From the NCBI GenBank assembly GCA_022813625.1, contig JAKLMB010000010.1, positions 620,001 to 684,000 of the forward strand: DNA of 64,000 nt. Direction: 5' to 3'. Source of the stretch: Aaosphaeria pasadenensis (taxonomy: Eukaryota > Ascomycota > Dothideomycetes > Pleosporales). Position 1 is the first letter of the stretch, and the number at the start of each line of letters is the position of its first letter. Positions 37,144 through 46,770 of this stretch are shown here, piece after piece. Under the pieces are notes generated by a model. It had not been told where the DNA came from. It saw only the letters and a list, made by a program, of their open reading frames with translations, and ran no database searches. The position numbers were made by a program, and so were the translations under genes.

Positions 37144-38132
37144 TTAACATTGAAACAACTTCGGTCCCGGAATCTCATACGGCAGCTGATCATACTGGCT
37201 GTACAGCACACCTTTGTCGGTCTCTTTGTACGCCCCTGGGAACGAGACCAGCCCTTCTTTGACCTCTTTCGTCCCTTTTCCGGTCACTTCCAATTGATGG
37301 CATCCCGGGTAGAACTGCGCCCCAGGATAATTGTATGCGCCATGCAGCGCAATGATCTCATGACGCACGAGGTAGTATCCAGGCTTCAAACACTCCGGGA
37401 TCTGGTAGTCGACACCCTTATTGGGATACGATATGAGCGGCGTTACAGCCCACACATTCTTCAACCAATCCGGATTCGTGGAGTGCAGACCATCCTCTGC
37501 GATCTTGAACCATACCGCTGTTCCATTGGGGGTCCAGCTCTGGCATCCTGTTCGCGCCATATGAATCAGCGCACATGCTCATAAAATGATAGCTGTGTAT
37601 AGGGCAAATCCACAGGGAATCCACCTCGAGCGTTTCAATCGACTCACCTTCATCAGGACACCTCGCCATGTAAGTGATAATCGGACCCTGGTGACTCTCC
37701 GGCCAGAGCGTCCACCTCAGATTCACGGTACTCCCAGCCTCTGCGGGCGCATGTAGAGCCGCAGGTGCGGACCCAGCATCCTTTCCCGCAGTCCATCCTC
37801 CACATTCCATGTCGATCAGCGTGAGGTCTTCAACGGGGCCGTTGCCGGAGATTTTGCGGGAGACTCTTGGTGGCTGTGTTTGTCAATACGTCAGTATGCC
37901 ATTAATAACTAGATAATCGGCCGGGCATACCGCAGGTGACATATAAGGGTCCTGATAGGGATGGTAAAACTATCCATGAGTTAGTGCAAAGCCACGCCTT
38001 CTCAAATGCATAGAAACGGAGGGCAGTAAATACATCATATTCCTTCCCCCCTATAGTAGCATTTTGCACGAAACCATGAGCCGCAACGAGCGGCGCCGCC
38101 ATGCCTATCGCCAGCGCTGAAAGATACTTCAT
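37144..38132 (-). CDS. AA9 lytic polysaccharide monooxygenase
   Basis: Copper enzyme that cleaves cellulose or related glucans oxidatively outside the cell. Exons are 38132..38034, 37969..37931, 37873..37648 and 37547..37144 (introns of 64, 57 and 100 bp), 255 residues. The signal peptide MKYLSALAIGMAAPLVAA leaves His19 at the mature N terminus (HGFVQN), as the histidine brace requires. The tiny 13-codon exon 2 codes FYHPYQDPYMSPA. The second copper His is in ESHQGPIITYMARC. The HEIIALHGA and GAQFYPGC blocks hold the second-sphere His and Gln and the axial Tyr. There is no cellulose-binding module or long C-terminal extension; the protein ends in GPKLFQC. All expected active-site residues are present. 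Regioselectivity (C1 or C4) cannot be told by eye. Confidence 0.95.
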
Positions 38133-39063
38133 CCTACTCTTCTTGGTCCAGATTCAAAAACGACTAAAGATTCTACACAACACAGTACTATTTCACAGAA
38201 ACAAGGCGCCATCGCACCCTTATACTCCCACCCGCAATCTACAAAACCCTCCACATGACCCCCAAATCCCCCAATCCCCAAAGCCAAGATCGTTAAAAAC
38301 CCCATCGCACCCCAGACCGCTCCATCAACATCTCGATTTATTGGTGGTATCACATTCCCTTCTCCTTCCTCTACATAGTACCCAAGCGCTGCAGCCCGGG
38401 TTTGCCATATTGCAGTCCCATCTATCGAGACCTCGCTTATACGGGAGTTAATATCGCTGGGTATTGTGTGCCCCGGGGTTTTTGGACTTGCGGACTCGCT
38501 TGGACGCCGTGGATTAATATAGAATAAAAGGAATTGGGTTCGAAAATGGATCGCGAGTGCGAGTCCGATTTGTACATGGGAGTCTGAAGAGGGCTTTGTT
38601 GCAGTTTGGTGGTTGGTTGAGTGATGTTGAAGATGGCGACGACTGTCACTTCTTATAAGTGGTGAGTGTTATCGAGTCGGTGAATGTGAAAATGGCACAA
38701 AAGTATGTGCACTGAACGCGAACAACACAATTCAAACAGAAACTACTCTTTGACGACTACTCTTGCTGGAGAGCATTTCAGAATTGGTTGCTTTTGAAGC
38801 AAGCCAATTTGTAGATGGAAGGGGGATAGCGCCTTGGCCTGCTGTGCCTATTTACTCCCTCAAATCAACATCCGATCGTACATTGGAGAGATGAGGCTGA
38901 AGGGCATTTCGATATCTTTTTATCGAGATTTCGACTTTGGCTTCATCAACTGTAGCCTCATCCCCCAACATCAAAAACGATATACATACCAAGTACATGC
39001 AACACACCTTTCCATACACCAAAACCATCCATTCACTCATTTCCCCCAATCTCAAGAACCGCA
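38133..39063. other. Divergent promoter region of the LPMO and kinase-like genes
   Basis: No gene seen. On the minus strand a weak TATA-like GTATAAGG lies ~90 bp upstream of the LPMO start. Nothing else stands out. Confidence 0.5.
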
Positions 39064-40240
39064 ATGTTCTACCGCACATTCTCTAGATATGCTTCAGCAC
39101 AAGTTCCAGTCGTATTAACAGGCGCAACCGGAGCCCGTTATACCGCCCAAACCCTCCTCCAAGTACGCCCCGAGACCGGCCGCGTATGGACAGCCACGTA
39201 CCATTTCCCCATCAATTCCATCCATCAGTACTCCACAAACACTGACCTCCCCTCAGCCACGACCAAAAGCAATGCGTCCTCAAAGACGTGCATCCAAAGC
39301 TCTTGTCGAAGTGGAACGACATCATAAAGCCACGACTCCGGGAGACCTCTCAATTGCGGCTCCCCGTTGACCACGTTCCCGGGGAGAACGTCCTGGTTTT
39401 TAGGTACATGACCGACGACCTCCTCTCTCTTGTCAGCAAAGCAATCCCCGTAAAGGCTACCAAACAAATCCTCAAAGCGACACTCAAAGGAATCGTTCAA
39501 CTGCACGAAGCTGATGTCTTACATCTCGGTACGTGGTCGTGCCTGGATGCACGTCGTGGTATCCACGTGGTAACGTAACTCCTGCGCATGCGTCCAACCA
39601 GGCAACATCTTAATCGACTACCACGAAAGCGAAGACGGCATCGTTGTCAGCGACGTCGCACTCGCGGATCTAGAGACTGCGGTTTATATCCCCCCTGGTA
39701 AAGCCCTCCGGGGCGCTGTGAAGGGAAACGAGAATTGGAGGAGCCCGGAGATGCATTTTAGAGCTGAGGTGTACAAGCCGGCTGATATGTACGCTTTCGG
39801 CGCTGTTGTAAGCGCCAGCCTTGTGCAATCGAACTCCAGCTTCAAAGGCAAGATGATCTAACGAGGGAATGAAGTGTCTTTTTGCCATGCTCAACAAAGT
39901 CCTCTTCGGCCCAGACGACGACTTCCATCATCACGTGCGGAAGGGCGCAGAACCCGACCTCATTCGATTACAGCGGCAGGTGTCGTACTTTGGAACGCAG
40001 GAGGGGCTTGAAGGGCTAATGACGATTCTTCGCGACGACGATGAACGCAGCTGTACAGTGCTGTCGATGCTTTGGGAGGATCGATATGCGGAACACCATC
40101 CGTACAGGCCGTTCGATGAGTGGCCGGAGGTTACGGACGAGGTGTTTAGAGACTTGATGAGGGGGTTGATGACGCTGAGCCCGCTCGAGCGTATGAATGC
40201 TCATCAGGCGGTTAGGCATCCTTGGTTTGCGGATGTGTGA
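39064..40240 (+). CDS. Protein-kinase-like protein, apparently without a catalytic loop
   Basis: Exons are 39064..39197, 39257..39528, 39602..39807 and 39875..40240 (introns of 59, 73 and 67 bp), 325 residues. The sequence follows a fungal kinase-fold family: VVLTGATGARYTAQTLL (in place of a Gly loop), VWTATHDQKQCVLKDV, LVFRYMTDDLLSLV (hinge), ILKATLKGIVQLHEADVLHL, then NILIDY, VSDVALADLETAVY (in the DFG position), GNENWRSPEMHF (APE-like), PADMYAFGAVCLFAMLNKVLFG and MTLSPLERMNAHQAVRHPWF. With the only AG acceptor available, exon 3 starts GNILID, so the HxDxKxxN loop collapses to HL-GNILI and loses the catalytic Asp and Lys. It may be a pseudokinase, a decaying gene, or a case of unusual splicing. 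The N terminus (FYRTFSRYASA) could be a mitochondrial presequence. Confidence 0.75.
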
Positions 40241-40931
40241 AACTTGGGGGAAGATCAAGTGCCGAAGGTGTGTGTCGGCGATTATTAGACGTGCTGACGT
40301 GTGTGGTCAGCGGGAAGCAGAATTGGCACACAAAGGTTTTGCGAAACGAAATTTTGCCCGCGATGCAGAGCTGCGGTGTTGTGGACTCAAGCAACCTAGG
40401 AGGCCACCATAACGGTTGTCGGGAAGAAACAACTATCAGCCCTACAATTATGATCACCACCGCTAATCGTCGAACATCTCCAGGTCACCAGAACACCAAA
40501 CTCATCAAAACTCTCTCGAATCGTGAAATTATCTGAATTTTTTTCCGGTCGATGCTTTGTAAAGATGGCATCTATGAACTATATATATGCATATGCTAAT
40601 TAGAAGCGAAAAAAAAAAAATGCTCGGCCGTGTTTTTGTTCTAAAATTGGGTATCTTGCGGACGACGACATGATAAGCGAGGTATGTGTAAATGCTCGTA
40701 CCGTGCGGGTTTTGTGGTCTCTTACTCCTTGCTCTAGAGTGCGATCGTGTTTGTTGGGTCTTCCATGGTGATGTGATATCCCATGGAAGACTTGCGGAGA
40801 CTCGATGTGCGCTTCCCTTCTTCTTCATTCTCTTCCATCCCGTGGGTGGTTTGACTTTCTCGTCATGAGAGCTTCCTAGGCGGTTCCAACCCGGGAGACT
40901 GCAGTGCGATGACGCGACTCCTCCACTACCT
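40241..40931. other. Convergent intergenic region
   Basis: 3' flanks of two convergent genes; an A-run near 40609-40620 and nothing else noted. Confidence 0.5.
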
Positions 40932-42007
40932 TCATTCCCACCCGTCGTACCCGCGGAAGTTCTCACAGGGGAGGTAGTTATTCTCGACGAACGCGGTCCC
41001 CATCCGGAGACCATACACGCCCTTCCACTCATGCGGGGCTTCGAACGGCGGGATATGCGCGCGCACCGTCCCCTTCACCACCTCGATACCCCGGGACGTA
41101 GTCGCGGACGTATTGAAAAACCTGATCATATTATCGCAGGTCTTCCCGTCCGCGAAGGTGGGCTGATTAGTGAAGTTCTGGAAGAAGCTGAGGGGGAACG
41201 GCGACTCTTCCGTTGGAGAGAACAAAGTGGAGAGTGATGCAGCGCCAGGGTCGGAGCTGATGGCGCTGAAGAAGGTGGTTCCGGGGTCTTTGGCGTTGGG
41301 CACGTGGCGGTAGGCGTCGCAGCTGGGCTCGAATTTGGCGGCGAAGGTCGTGGTGCCGTAGTCCATGGCGCCTTTGAGGGCGATGTCGTGGTTGGAGGTC
41401 ATGAGGAGGGAAGGCGCCCATTTGAAGGAGGTTTGGTTGTCGTTGAGCATGTCGACGAAGGGGAATTCGACGCCAGTGCGCTTGAGAAGGTCAGTGACTG
41501 CGTGCTTTGCGGTGGAGGGAGGGGGCTTACAGAAAAGTCGGGGATCTTGTATCCGAATGCTTGCACTTCGTGGTCATGGAGTGCTTGAACAACTGCCGGG
41601 TACATGCCTTGAGGGAAAGACGGTAGTAGGGCGCGGTAAGCGTGTTCGAGAATGCCATATTGAGGTGGTATAAGCTGACGTGCGAGTGCCAGCGATATAG
41701 GAATGATAGCGACAGTTCCATTGAGAGTGCCGGTGGCATTCATAGGGTACAGTGAAGCTACAGGATTCGGATGATCGTGACTCGAACATAACGACAACGC
41801 AATGTAATTAGGAATAGAGAAGTAAGTATTATTGAAGTACCTCAACGCAAGCAGGCCAACAAACGAAAAGGCAAAATAGTATTGCAGATTGGAGTGTTTG
41901 ATGCCCATCTTGGGATGCTTGATCGTGAGGACGGCAAGGATTGGAGGGCACAAAAGCGCAGCATCGAAATATGTAGTGATCATGGTTTCTAGACTAATAG
42001 AAACCAA
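40932..42007 (-). CDS. Membrane-anchored, probably lumenal or secreted protein of unknown function
   Basis: Exons are 42007..41531 and 41480..40932 (50-bp intron), up to 341 residues. Two hydrophobic segments lie near the start (FDAALLCPPILAVLTI and YYFAFSFVGLLALRYF). The rest reads as a soluble domain with several N-glycosylation sequons (NAT, NGT, NQT, NFT, NTS) and conserved-looking ends (YGLRMGTAFVENNYLPCENF). I do not recognise the family. The 5' end is uncertain: a further open stretch on the minus strand, 42092..42019, reads MYPLIFPDRHIFNPNSF and ends at a good GTAAGT donor, but the nearest acceptor in phase is only 25 bases away. The true first exon may therefore be that one, joined by a splice I cannot place, or the protein may start at 42007 or 41983. 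Confidence 0.65.
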
Positions 42008-42817
42008 TATTCACTTACAGATAGGTTTGGTGGGTTTGGACGAATGAGTTGGGATTAAAGATATGGCGATCTGGGAATATAAGAGGGTACATCTGCTCGG
42101 ATACACAAGAAGCCGCGCCACGGATTAGCCGTGCGTACTGGAACGCAGTCTATCGACGGGAGTGAGGGACCCGGGAGTAAGAGGGTCATGGGAGCAACAA
42201 TTTGGGTACGTATTCAGCGAACGTGCTCTGAAAATCCTGTGAAGGAGATGGATAGCTTATGTTCCGAATGTGTATGATCTGTCACTAGGAGGGCACAGGT
42301 CGTGTTACTGGTCGCCACGACTGTAAGATGAGGATCCTGAACGCCGACTGGCGCATTCGACCTATAGCGGGGCTGAACAACAGCCATCTTCGACTACAAT
42401 TACTCCGCGAGAAGTTCTGTGTAGGTTGGGCGTCTATTGTTGCCGCTGTGTGGTAGTTCGGATGCACAATGAGTGTCAGTAGAGGTTTCAGGACTCAGAT
42501 TCTGGGGGGTTCCACGCTAGGCCTGAAACGGTCCCTCAATGGCCCACTGCCCCGAGATGTGAGGCTTCCATGATTCTTCCATCAGGATTTCTGTCGTTCT
42601 ATGTGGCATCATACTACTTTTTAGATCACTTCTTATAGCGAGTCTGAGCCTGGAACTGCTGACCGATGGTACCGGTGCCGGCTGCCACCGTACGTTGACG
42701 TAGTCCTACCGGACGGCGTGACGATCACCTGAGATCTATTAACGGCCGTCTTTCGATGAAAATGACGCCCGCTACGTTATTTCTACATTCCAATGTCCTC
42801 TGTAATGTGAAATCGTG
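42008..42817. other. Divergent promoter region
   Basis: Contains the possible extra first exon (42092-42019, minus) of the unknown membrane protein and the promoter of the fumarate-reductase-like gene. No other gene seen. Confidence 0.5.
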
Positions 42818-44326
42818 ATGAGTCGCATCGGATTTTTGACTCTTCTTTCCCTGGGCATTTTTGGCCTTTTTACTGCCTACTTGTATACTAACAGAATATC
42901 AGACGCTCCAATGACATCTGAACATAACACCGAAGACATGGCATTTAGATCCGGTGCCATCGTGGTCGGCTCAGGACTGGCTGGTTTATCGGCAGCAAGC
43001 CAGCTAATCAGCCATCGCATTCCAGTTCGTCTCATCGAACGAGCAGCAAAACCTGGCGGAAATTCCATCAAGGCCTCGTCTGGTATCAACGGTGCACCAA
43101 CCAGATTCCAGCAGATCTCGGACGATGCATTCTTCTCCGACACAGTGAAATCCGCCGGCAAGGTTATGTCCTCGTCAACACCATACCGCGAGAATTTGAT
43201 CAACACTTTGACAAACAGCTCGAAAAGTGCCGTAGAATGGCTCGTTGACGAGAAAGGCGTCGACCTGAGCAGAGTCGCCCAACTTGGCGGACATTCCATC
43301 CCCCGAACGCATCGTGGCGCTGGACAAACACCGCCTGGTTTCTCAATCATAAGCACACTCTTAAAGTCCCTAAAGGAATCTCCATTATTCCAACTACAAA
43401 CCTCTTGCACCGTGACCAAGGTTTTGCAAGCCGGGTCACGTGTTACCGGAGTTCAGTACATATGCGAGAACGGCACGGAAGAGGAGGCTCATGGACCTGT
43501 GATCTTTGCATCTGGAGGCTTTGGTGGCGATGCTGAAGGCCTTCTCGCGGAATACCGCCCCGACCTCGCTGGCTACCCATCGACTAACGACCCCAGGCCG
43601 GGAACACAACCGCTGCTCACGGCCGTGGGTGCGCAGTTGATTGACATGGGGCAAGTGCAGGTCCATCCCACAGGATTCGTCGACCCGAAAGACCCGACAT
43701 CTGCTCTTAAATTTTTGGCCGCAGAAGTGTTGCGCGGAGAGGGTGGTATTCTTTTGATGGACGGAAGGCGATTCATCAACGAGCTCGATACCCGTGAGAA
43801 TGTAGCCAATGCGATTACGTCTACACCTCCCAAATCCGATTCACCCAAGCAATGGGAGGTCCAGCTTGTGTTAGATGAGGGAGCATATAATGCAGCCAAA
43901 TCGCACATCGATTTCTACATTTTCAAGGGCCTGATGAAGAAGGTTACTATAGCTGACCTCGCCCCGGGTTCGCTTGAAACCATTAAGCAATACGCAGAGG
44001 CAGTGGCAGGAAAACAAACGGATTCTCTCCAGAGAATATCTTTCGCAAATTGGAGTCTTACCGATCCGACAGAGGAATCTGTGGTGTATGTTGGTACGGT
44101 GACGCCAATCGTGCACTACACCATGGGTGGAGTGAAGTTCAATGAGAAGAGTGAGGTCCTAGGAGAAGAAGAGAAAGCGATTGAGGGGTTGTGGGCGGCA
44201 GGAGAGATTACAGGAGGCGTGCATGGCGGAAATAGGCTTGGTGGTAGCTCTTTGCTCGAGTGTGTCGTTTTTGGCAGGATTGCAGGGGATCAATGTGCAC
44301 AGTACATATCCGCCCAAGAGAAATGA
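42818..44326 (+). CDS. Soluble fumarate reductase-like FAD protein (Osm1/Frd1 family)
   Basis: Single exon, 502 residues, starting MSRIGFLTLL. Reduces fumarate to succinate with FADH2, reoxidising flavin made during anaerobic or ER oxidative folding. A hydrophobic N-terminal helix (IGFLTLLSLGIFGLFTAYLY) suggests a signal or anchor for mitochondria or ER. The FAD-binding motif AIVVGSGLAGLSAASQLI lies near residue 50, followed by LIERAAKPGGNSIKASSG. Active-site blocks are GGHSIPRTHR, QVHPTGFVDP, EVLRGEGGILL (with the catalytic Arg region) and the C-terminal GEITGGVHGGNRLGGSSLLE. Length equals the yeast enzymes, and no cytochrome b5 or heme domain is fused. It is convergent with the DUF1769 gene 156 bp away. 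Confidence 0.93.
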   Translation: MSRIGFLTLLSLGIFGLFTAYLYTNRISDAPMTSEHNTEDMAFRSGAIVVGSGLAGLSAASQLISHRIPVRLIERAAKPGGNSIKASSGINGAPTRFQQISDDAFFSDTVKSAGKVMSSSTPYRENLINTLTNSSKSAVEWLVDEKGVDLSRVAQLGGHSIPRTHRGAGQTPPGFSIISTLLKSLKESPLFQLQTSCTVTKVLQAGSRVTGVQYICENGTEEEAHGPVIFASGGFGGDAEGLLAEYRPDLAGYPSTNDPRPGTQPLLTAVGAQLIDMGQVQVHPTGFVDPKDPTSALKFLAAEVLRGEGGILLMDGRRFINELDTRENVANAITSTPPKSDSPKQWEVQLVLDEGAYNAAKSHIDFYIFKGLMKKVTIADLAPGSLETIKQYAEAVAGKQTDSLQRISFANWSLTDPTEESVVYVGTVTPIVHYTMGGVKFNEKSEVLGEEEKAIEGLWAAGEITGGVHGGNRLGGSSLLECVVFGRIAGDQCAQYISAQEK

Positions 44327-44482
44327 AGGAGACACTTCTAAGTGGGCTTGAACCGCGAAGGGAGAATACGTTCTTATCATAATTCATTTAACATAATATT
44401 TCTACCGACAAATATCTATCATTTCGCTTCAAGCGATGTTGATGATGTATGATTAAAGGGATTATAGACCCAGATATTGACA

Positions 44483-45799
44483 TTAAACACTGCCATGCCT
44501 AGTCTTAAGAAATTCTTCAACCTTTGTATCGCTCATGGACTCGACTCTCGTATCAACCTTCGTCTGATCCGCTGCTCTTCCCCCTTCTTTGATACGGTCC
44601 CTCGTAGGCGATGTCTCCTTGCTGCTATTCTCACTACTACTCGCGCTTGCTGACCTTCCGAAGCCCAGCGCCGCGAAACTCGAATAAATGGATCCGGCCA
44701 AAGTCGAGGCAGCTGTCTGCCTACTTCTCCTCTCCTCATCTTCGAGGTCTGAGTCAGGGATTGATGATGATCGTGACGAGGACACGGGTGTCGGGGCCTC
44801 GGATGAAGTCCTGCCTCTCCTCTCTCCATCTTCGTCTCTATCGCGTCCATCAATCCCGACTGGCGACTCTTGAGATAGCGGCACTCTACTGTTTTCCTCT
44901 TCTTTCTTTCTCTCATCTGCTAGCACGTCATCTAGCTTCTGGCCGAATAAAAGAGTAAACATGACCACGAACAGCACCTCTTCCGTCTTTCGACTCTTCA
45001 ACACCAATCGTAGCTGATGAGTCTTATCATCGATATACTTCGCCACACTGATCGAAAACCCCGGAATCCTGAGCGCAAAATTGGCGAAATCAAGGTAGGG
45101 ATTGAAGAAATCAGACTGATACAGCCTCCCCTTCTCAAATGTGAAGCCCTTCAAGTTCTCGGGCGTGAGGAAATGTTTCCGCCGCTTTGACGACTTCGAA
45201 GGCATGTTGTGGGACTTTCGAATGGCGTTGCCGGAGCCGGTGGAGCCTTCGGATATTATGTCGGAATGGTCGTTGGCGAGGGATTCGAGTTGTTGTTCAA
45301 CTGGTTCTTTAGTGACGAGCTCGCTAATGTGGAAGGCGAAGAATGATGAGAGTGCTGGGCCGTATAGGTACGGCTTATCCGAGTATGGGTCGGAGTAGAT
45401 GCCTGGGTCTAACAGCGTTGTTACTATCCTCATGGCGTATCTGAAACCTGGCGGTAGTCTGTCCTTGATTGAGTGGTCGAAGTCGAAACCAAATACCATG
45501 TCCTCTCCAGGTATGTCGACTTTTGGTACGAAGGAGAATGCTACGCTGTATCTGTCCGAGATGTGCGATGGATGGGAGAAGTAGTCTGACGTTGGAGGTG
45601 AATTTTTCGGCAGTCCATGATAGTCTTTTATTCGAACTTTGATGTAGCAGGTCATTAAATCATTCTCGACGATGTGGTAGTTTGGACCGTTAACAGCCAC
45701 GGTTTGGTGGGTGCGTGGATCTCGGGATGGGCCAGCCTTGATGTGGAGGAGGTACTTGTCTCGCGACGCCGGGTCGACAACAGGCTCGGAACCGAACAT
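44483..45799 (-). CDS. DUF1769 family protein
   Basis: Single exon, 438 residues. The frame is open 48 codons further upstream, but the Met at 45799 starts MFGSEPVVDPASRDKYLLHI, which fits the family start and has an ACACAATG context. Conserved blocks: YLLHIKAGPSRDP, HIVENDLMTCYIKVRIKDYHGLP, YSVAFSFVPKVDIPGEDMVFGFDFDHSIKD, LPPGFRYAMRIV, DPGIYSDPYSDKPYLYGPAL, and GRLYQSDFFNPYLDF. A short hydrophobic stretch follows (EEVLFVVMFTLLFG), and a disordered Ser/Glu/Arg-rich tail of ~120 residues. DUF1769 proteins are widespread in fungi; I know of no established function. The acidic FGFDFDHSIKD region is the most conserved part. Confidence 0.88.
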   Translation of the reverse strand: MFGSEPVVDPASRDKYLLHIKAGPSRDPRTHQTVAVNGPNYHIVENDLMTCYIKVRIKDYHGLPKNSPPTSDYFSHPSHISDRYSVAFSFVPKVDIPGEDMVFGFDFDHSIKDRLPPGFRYAMRIVTTLLDPGIYSDPYSDKPYLYGPALSSFFAFHISELVTKEPVEQQLESLANDHSDIISEGSTGSGNAIRKSHNMPSKSSKRRKHFLTPENLKGFTFEKGRLYQSDFFNPYLDFANFALRIPGFSISVAKYIDDKTHQLRLVLKSRKTEEVLFVVMFTLLFGQKLDDVLADERKKEEENSRVPLSQESPVGIDGRDRDEDGERRGRTSSEAPTPVSSSRSSSIPDSDLEDEERRSRQTAASTLAGSIYSSFAALGFGRSASASSSENSSKETSPTRDRIKEGGRAADQTKVDTRVESMSDTKVEEFLKTRHGSV

Positions 45800-46407
45800 T
45801 GTGTTATGTAGATGCAAAGGTTTACTGTGGATTGAGAGACACCTGCGATAGGAACAGAATATAAAGGAGAAAGACGTTGGATAAGTAGTACTATATTTAG
45901 TGCGAGCACTTGGTGTTGAAGGCGGCGACGTCAAGTCTCCCACGAATAGCGCACTTCAACTAAACATGTGAAGAGACCAGACCACCAGTCAGAAACATGC
46001 AAAGCCTCGAAGTTGGGCCTGTGAACATTCATATTGACCAGAATGTATGAATATAAGGGTCCAGCTAAGGGAGCGGGAGTTGAGGACCCGAGCATGCGCC
46101 ACGGAGGTGATGCGTGTAACTGTAATTGACGCGTACTAAGTTTCGCCTTTGCGATGCGTGCCTCATGGTTGATGACGGAATCGTCCAATGGAGATCGCAC
46201 ATCCGCCCAATCACATGCTATATTTCCGCGAGCCAATTACGCGCAGTTTAGAGCATCGCCAAGGTTTTTTAACCCCACATGAGTCCCACATGCCCCTTTA
46301 GTTCAGCAAAGGAATACAAGACTTGGTGAAGCACCTGTTGGAAGAAACTTTTTGTAGATATATATATGTTAAAAATTACAAGTCTTATATCAAACGAGCT
46401 CAGCCAA
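45800..46407. other. Intergenic region upstream of the DUF1769 gene and the tRNA
   Basis: Promoter region of the DUF1769 gene. No other feature seen; AT-rich near 46340-46390 just before the tRNA. Confidence 0.5.
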
Positions 46408-46509
46408 GGCACTTTGGCGGAGTGGTTAACGCGCCAGCCTGCTATAGTATTTGACATACTTGGTCAGCTGGTTCCTTCGGGAGCGTGAGTTCGAATCTCA
46501 CAGGTGTCG
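46408..46509 (+). tRNA. tRNA-Ser(GCT) with a 21-base intron
   Basis: Class II cloverleaf. Acceptor stem GGCACTT pairs with AGGTGTC, and the discriminator base is G, as in serine tRNAs. The D arm holds the A box (TGGCGGAGTGG). Anticodon stem CCAGC (46434-46438) pairs with GCTGG (46467-46471); the loop is CT-GCT-A, then an intron at 46445-46465, then A, giving anticodon GCT at 46441-46443. A long variable arm (GTTCC-TTCG-GGAGC) and a T arm GTGAG-TTCGAAT-CTCAC with the B box follow. CCA is not encoded, as expected in eukaryotes. It decodes AGC/AGT serine codons. The intron sits one base 3' of the anticodon, the normal place for nuclear tRNA introns. Confidence 0.95.
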
Positions 46510-46521
46510 CATAACAGCCCG

Positions 46522-46529
46522 TTTTTTTT
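46522..46529 (+). terminator. RNA polymerase III terminator of the tRNA
   Basis: Run of eight T residues starting 13 bases after the tRNA 3' end, followed by more T runs. Confidence 0.85.
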
Positions 46530-46770
46530 GCTTTTTTGCTAATTCTTTTTTTGTCTGCAGAAAAGTCAGCTATAATTTCTTACTTTTGCTGTCTGCTCTT
46601 TTTTTGCAGGATAATTAGTTTGTTTGCTTTTTGTGTAAATGTTATTTTCCCCTTGACATTTTATTTATGGACAGCTAGGTGAAAAGAACCGTGGATGTTT
46701 TAATTGTTAATTAATCTAGGTCTCCGTACACACTTATCTAAGTACTACAGGCAGAAGCTATTCAGTGTAA

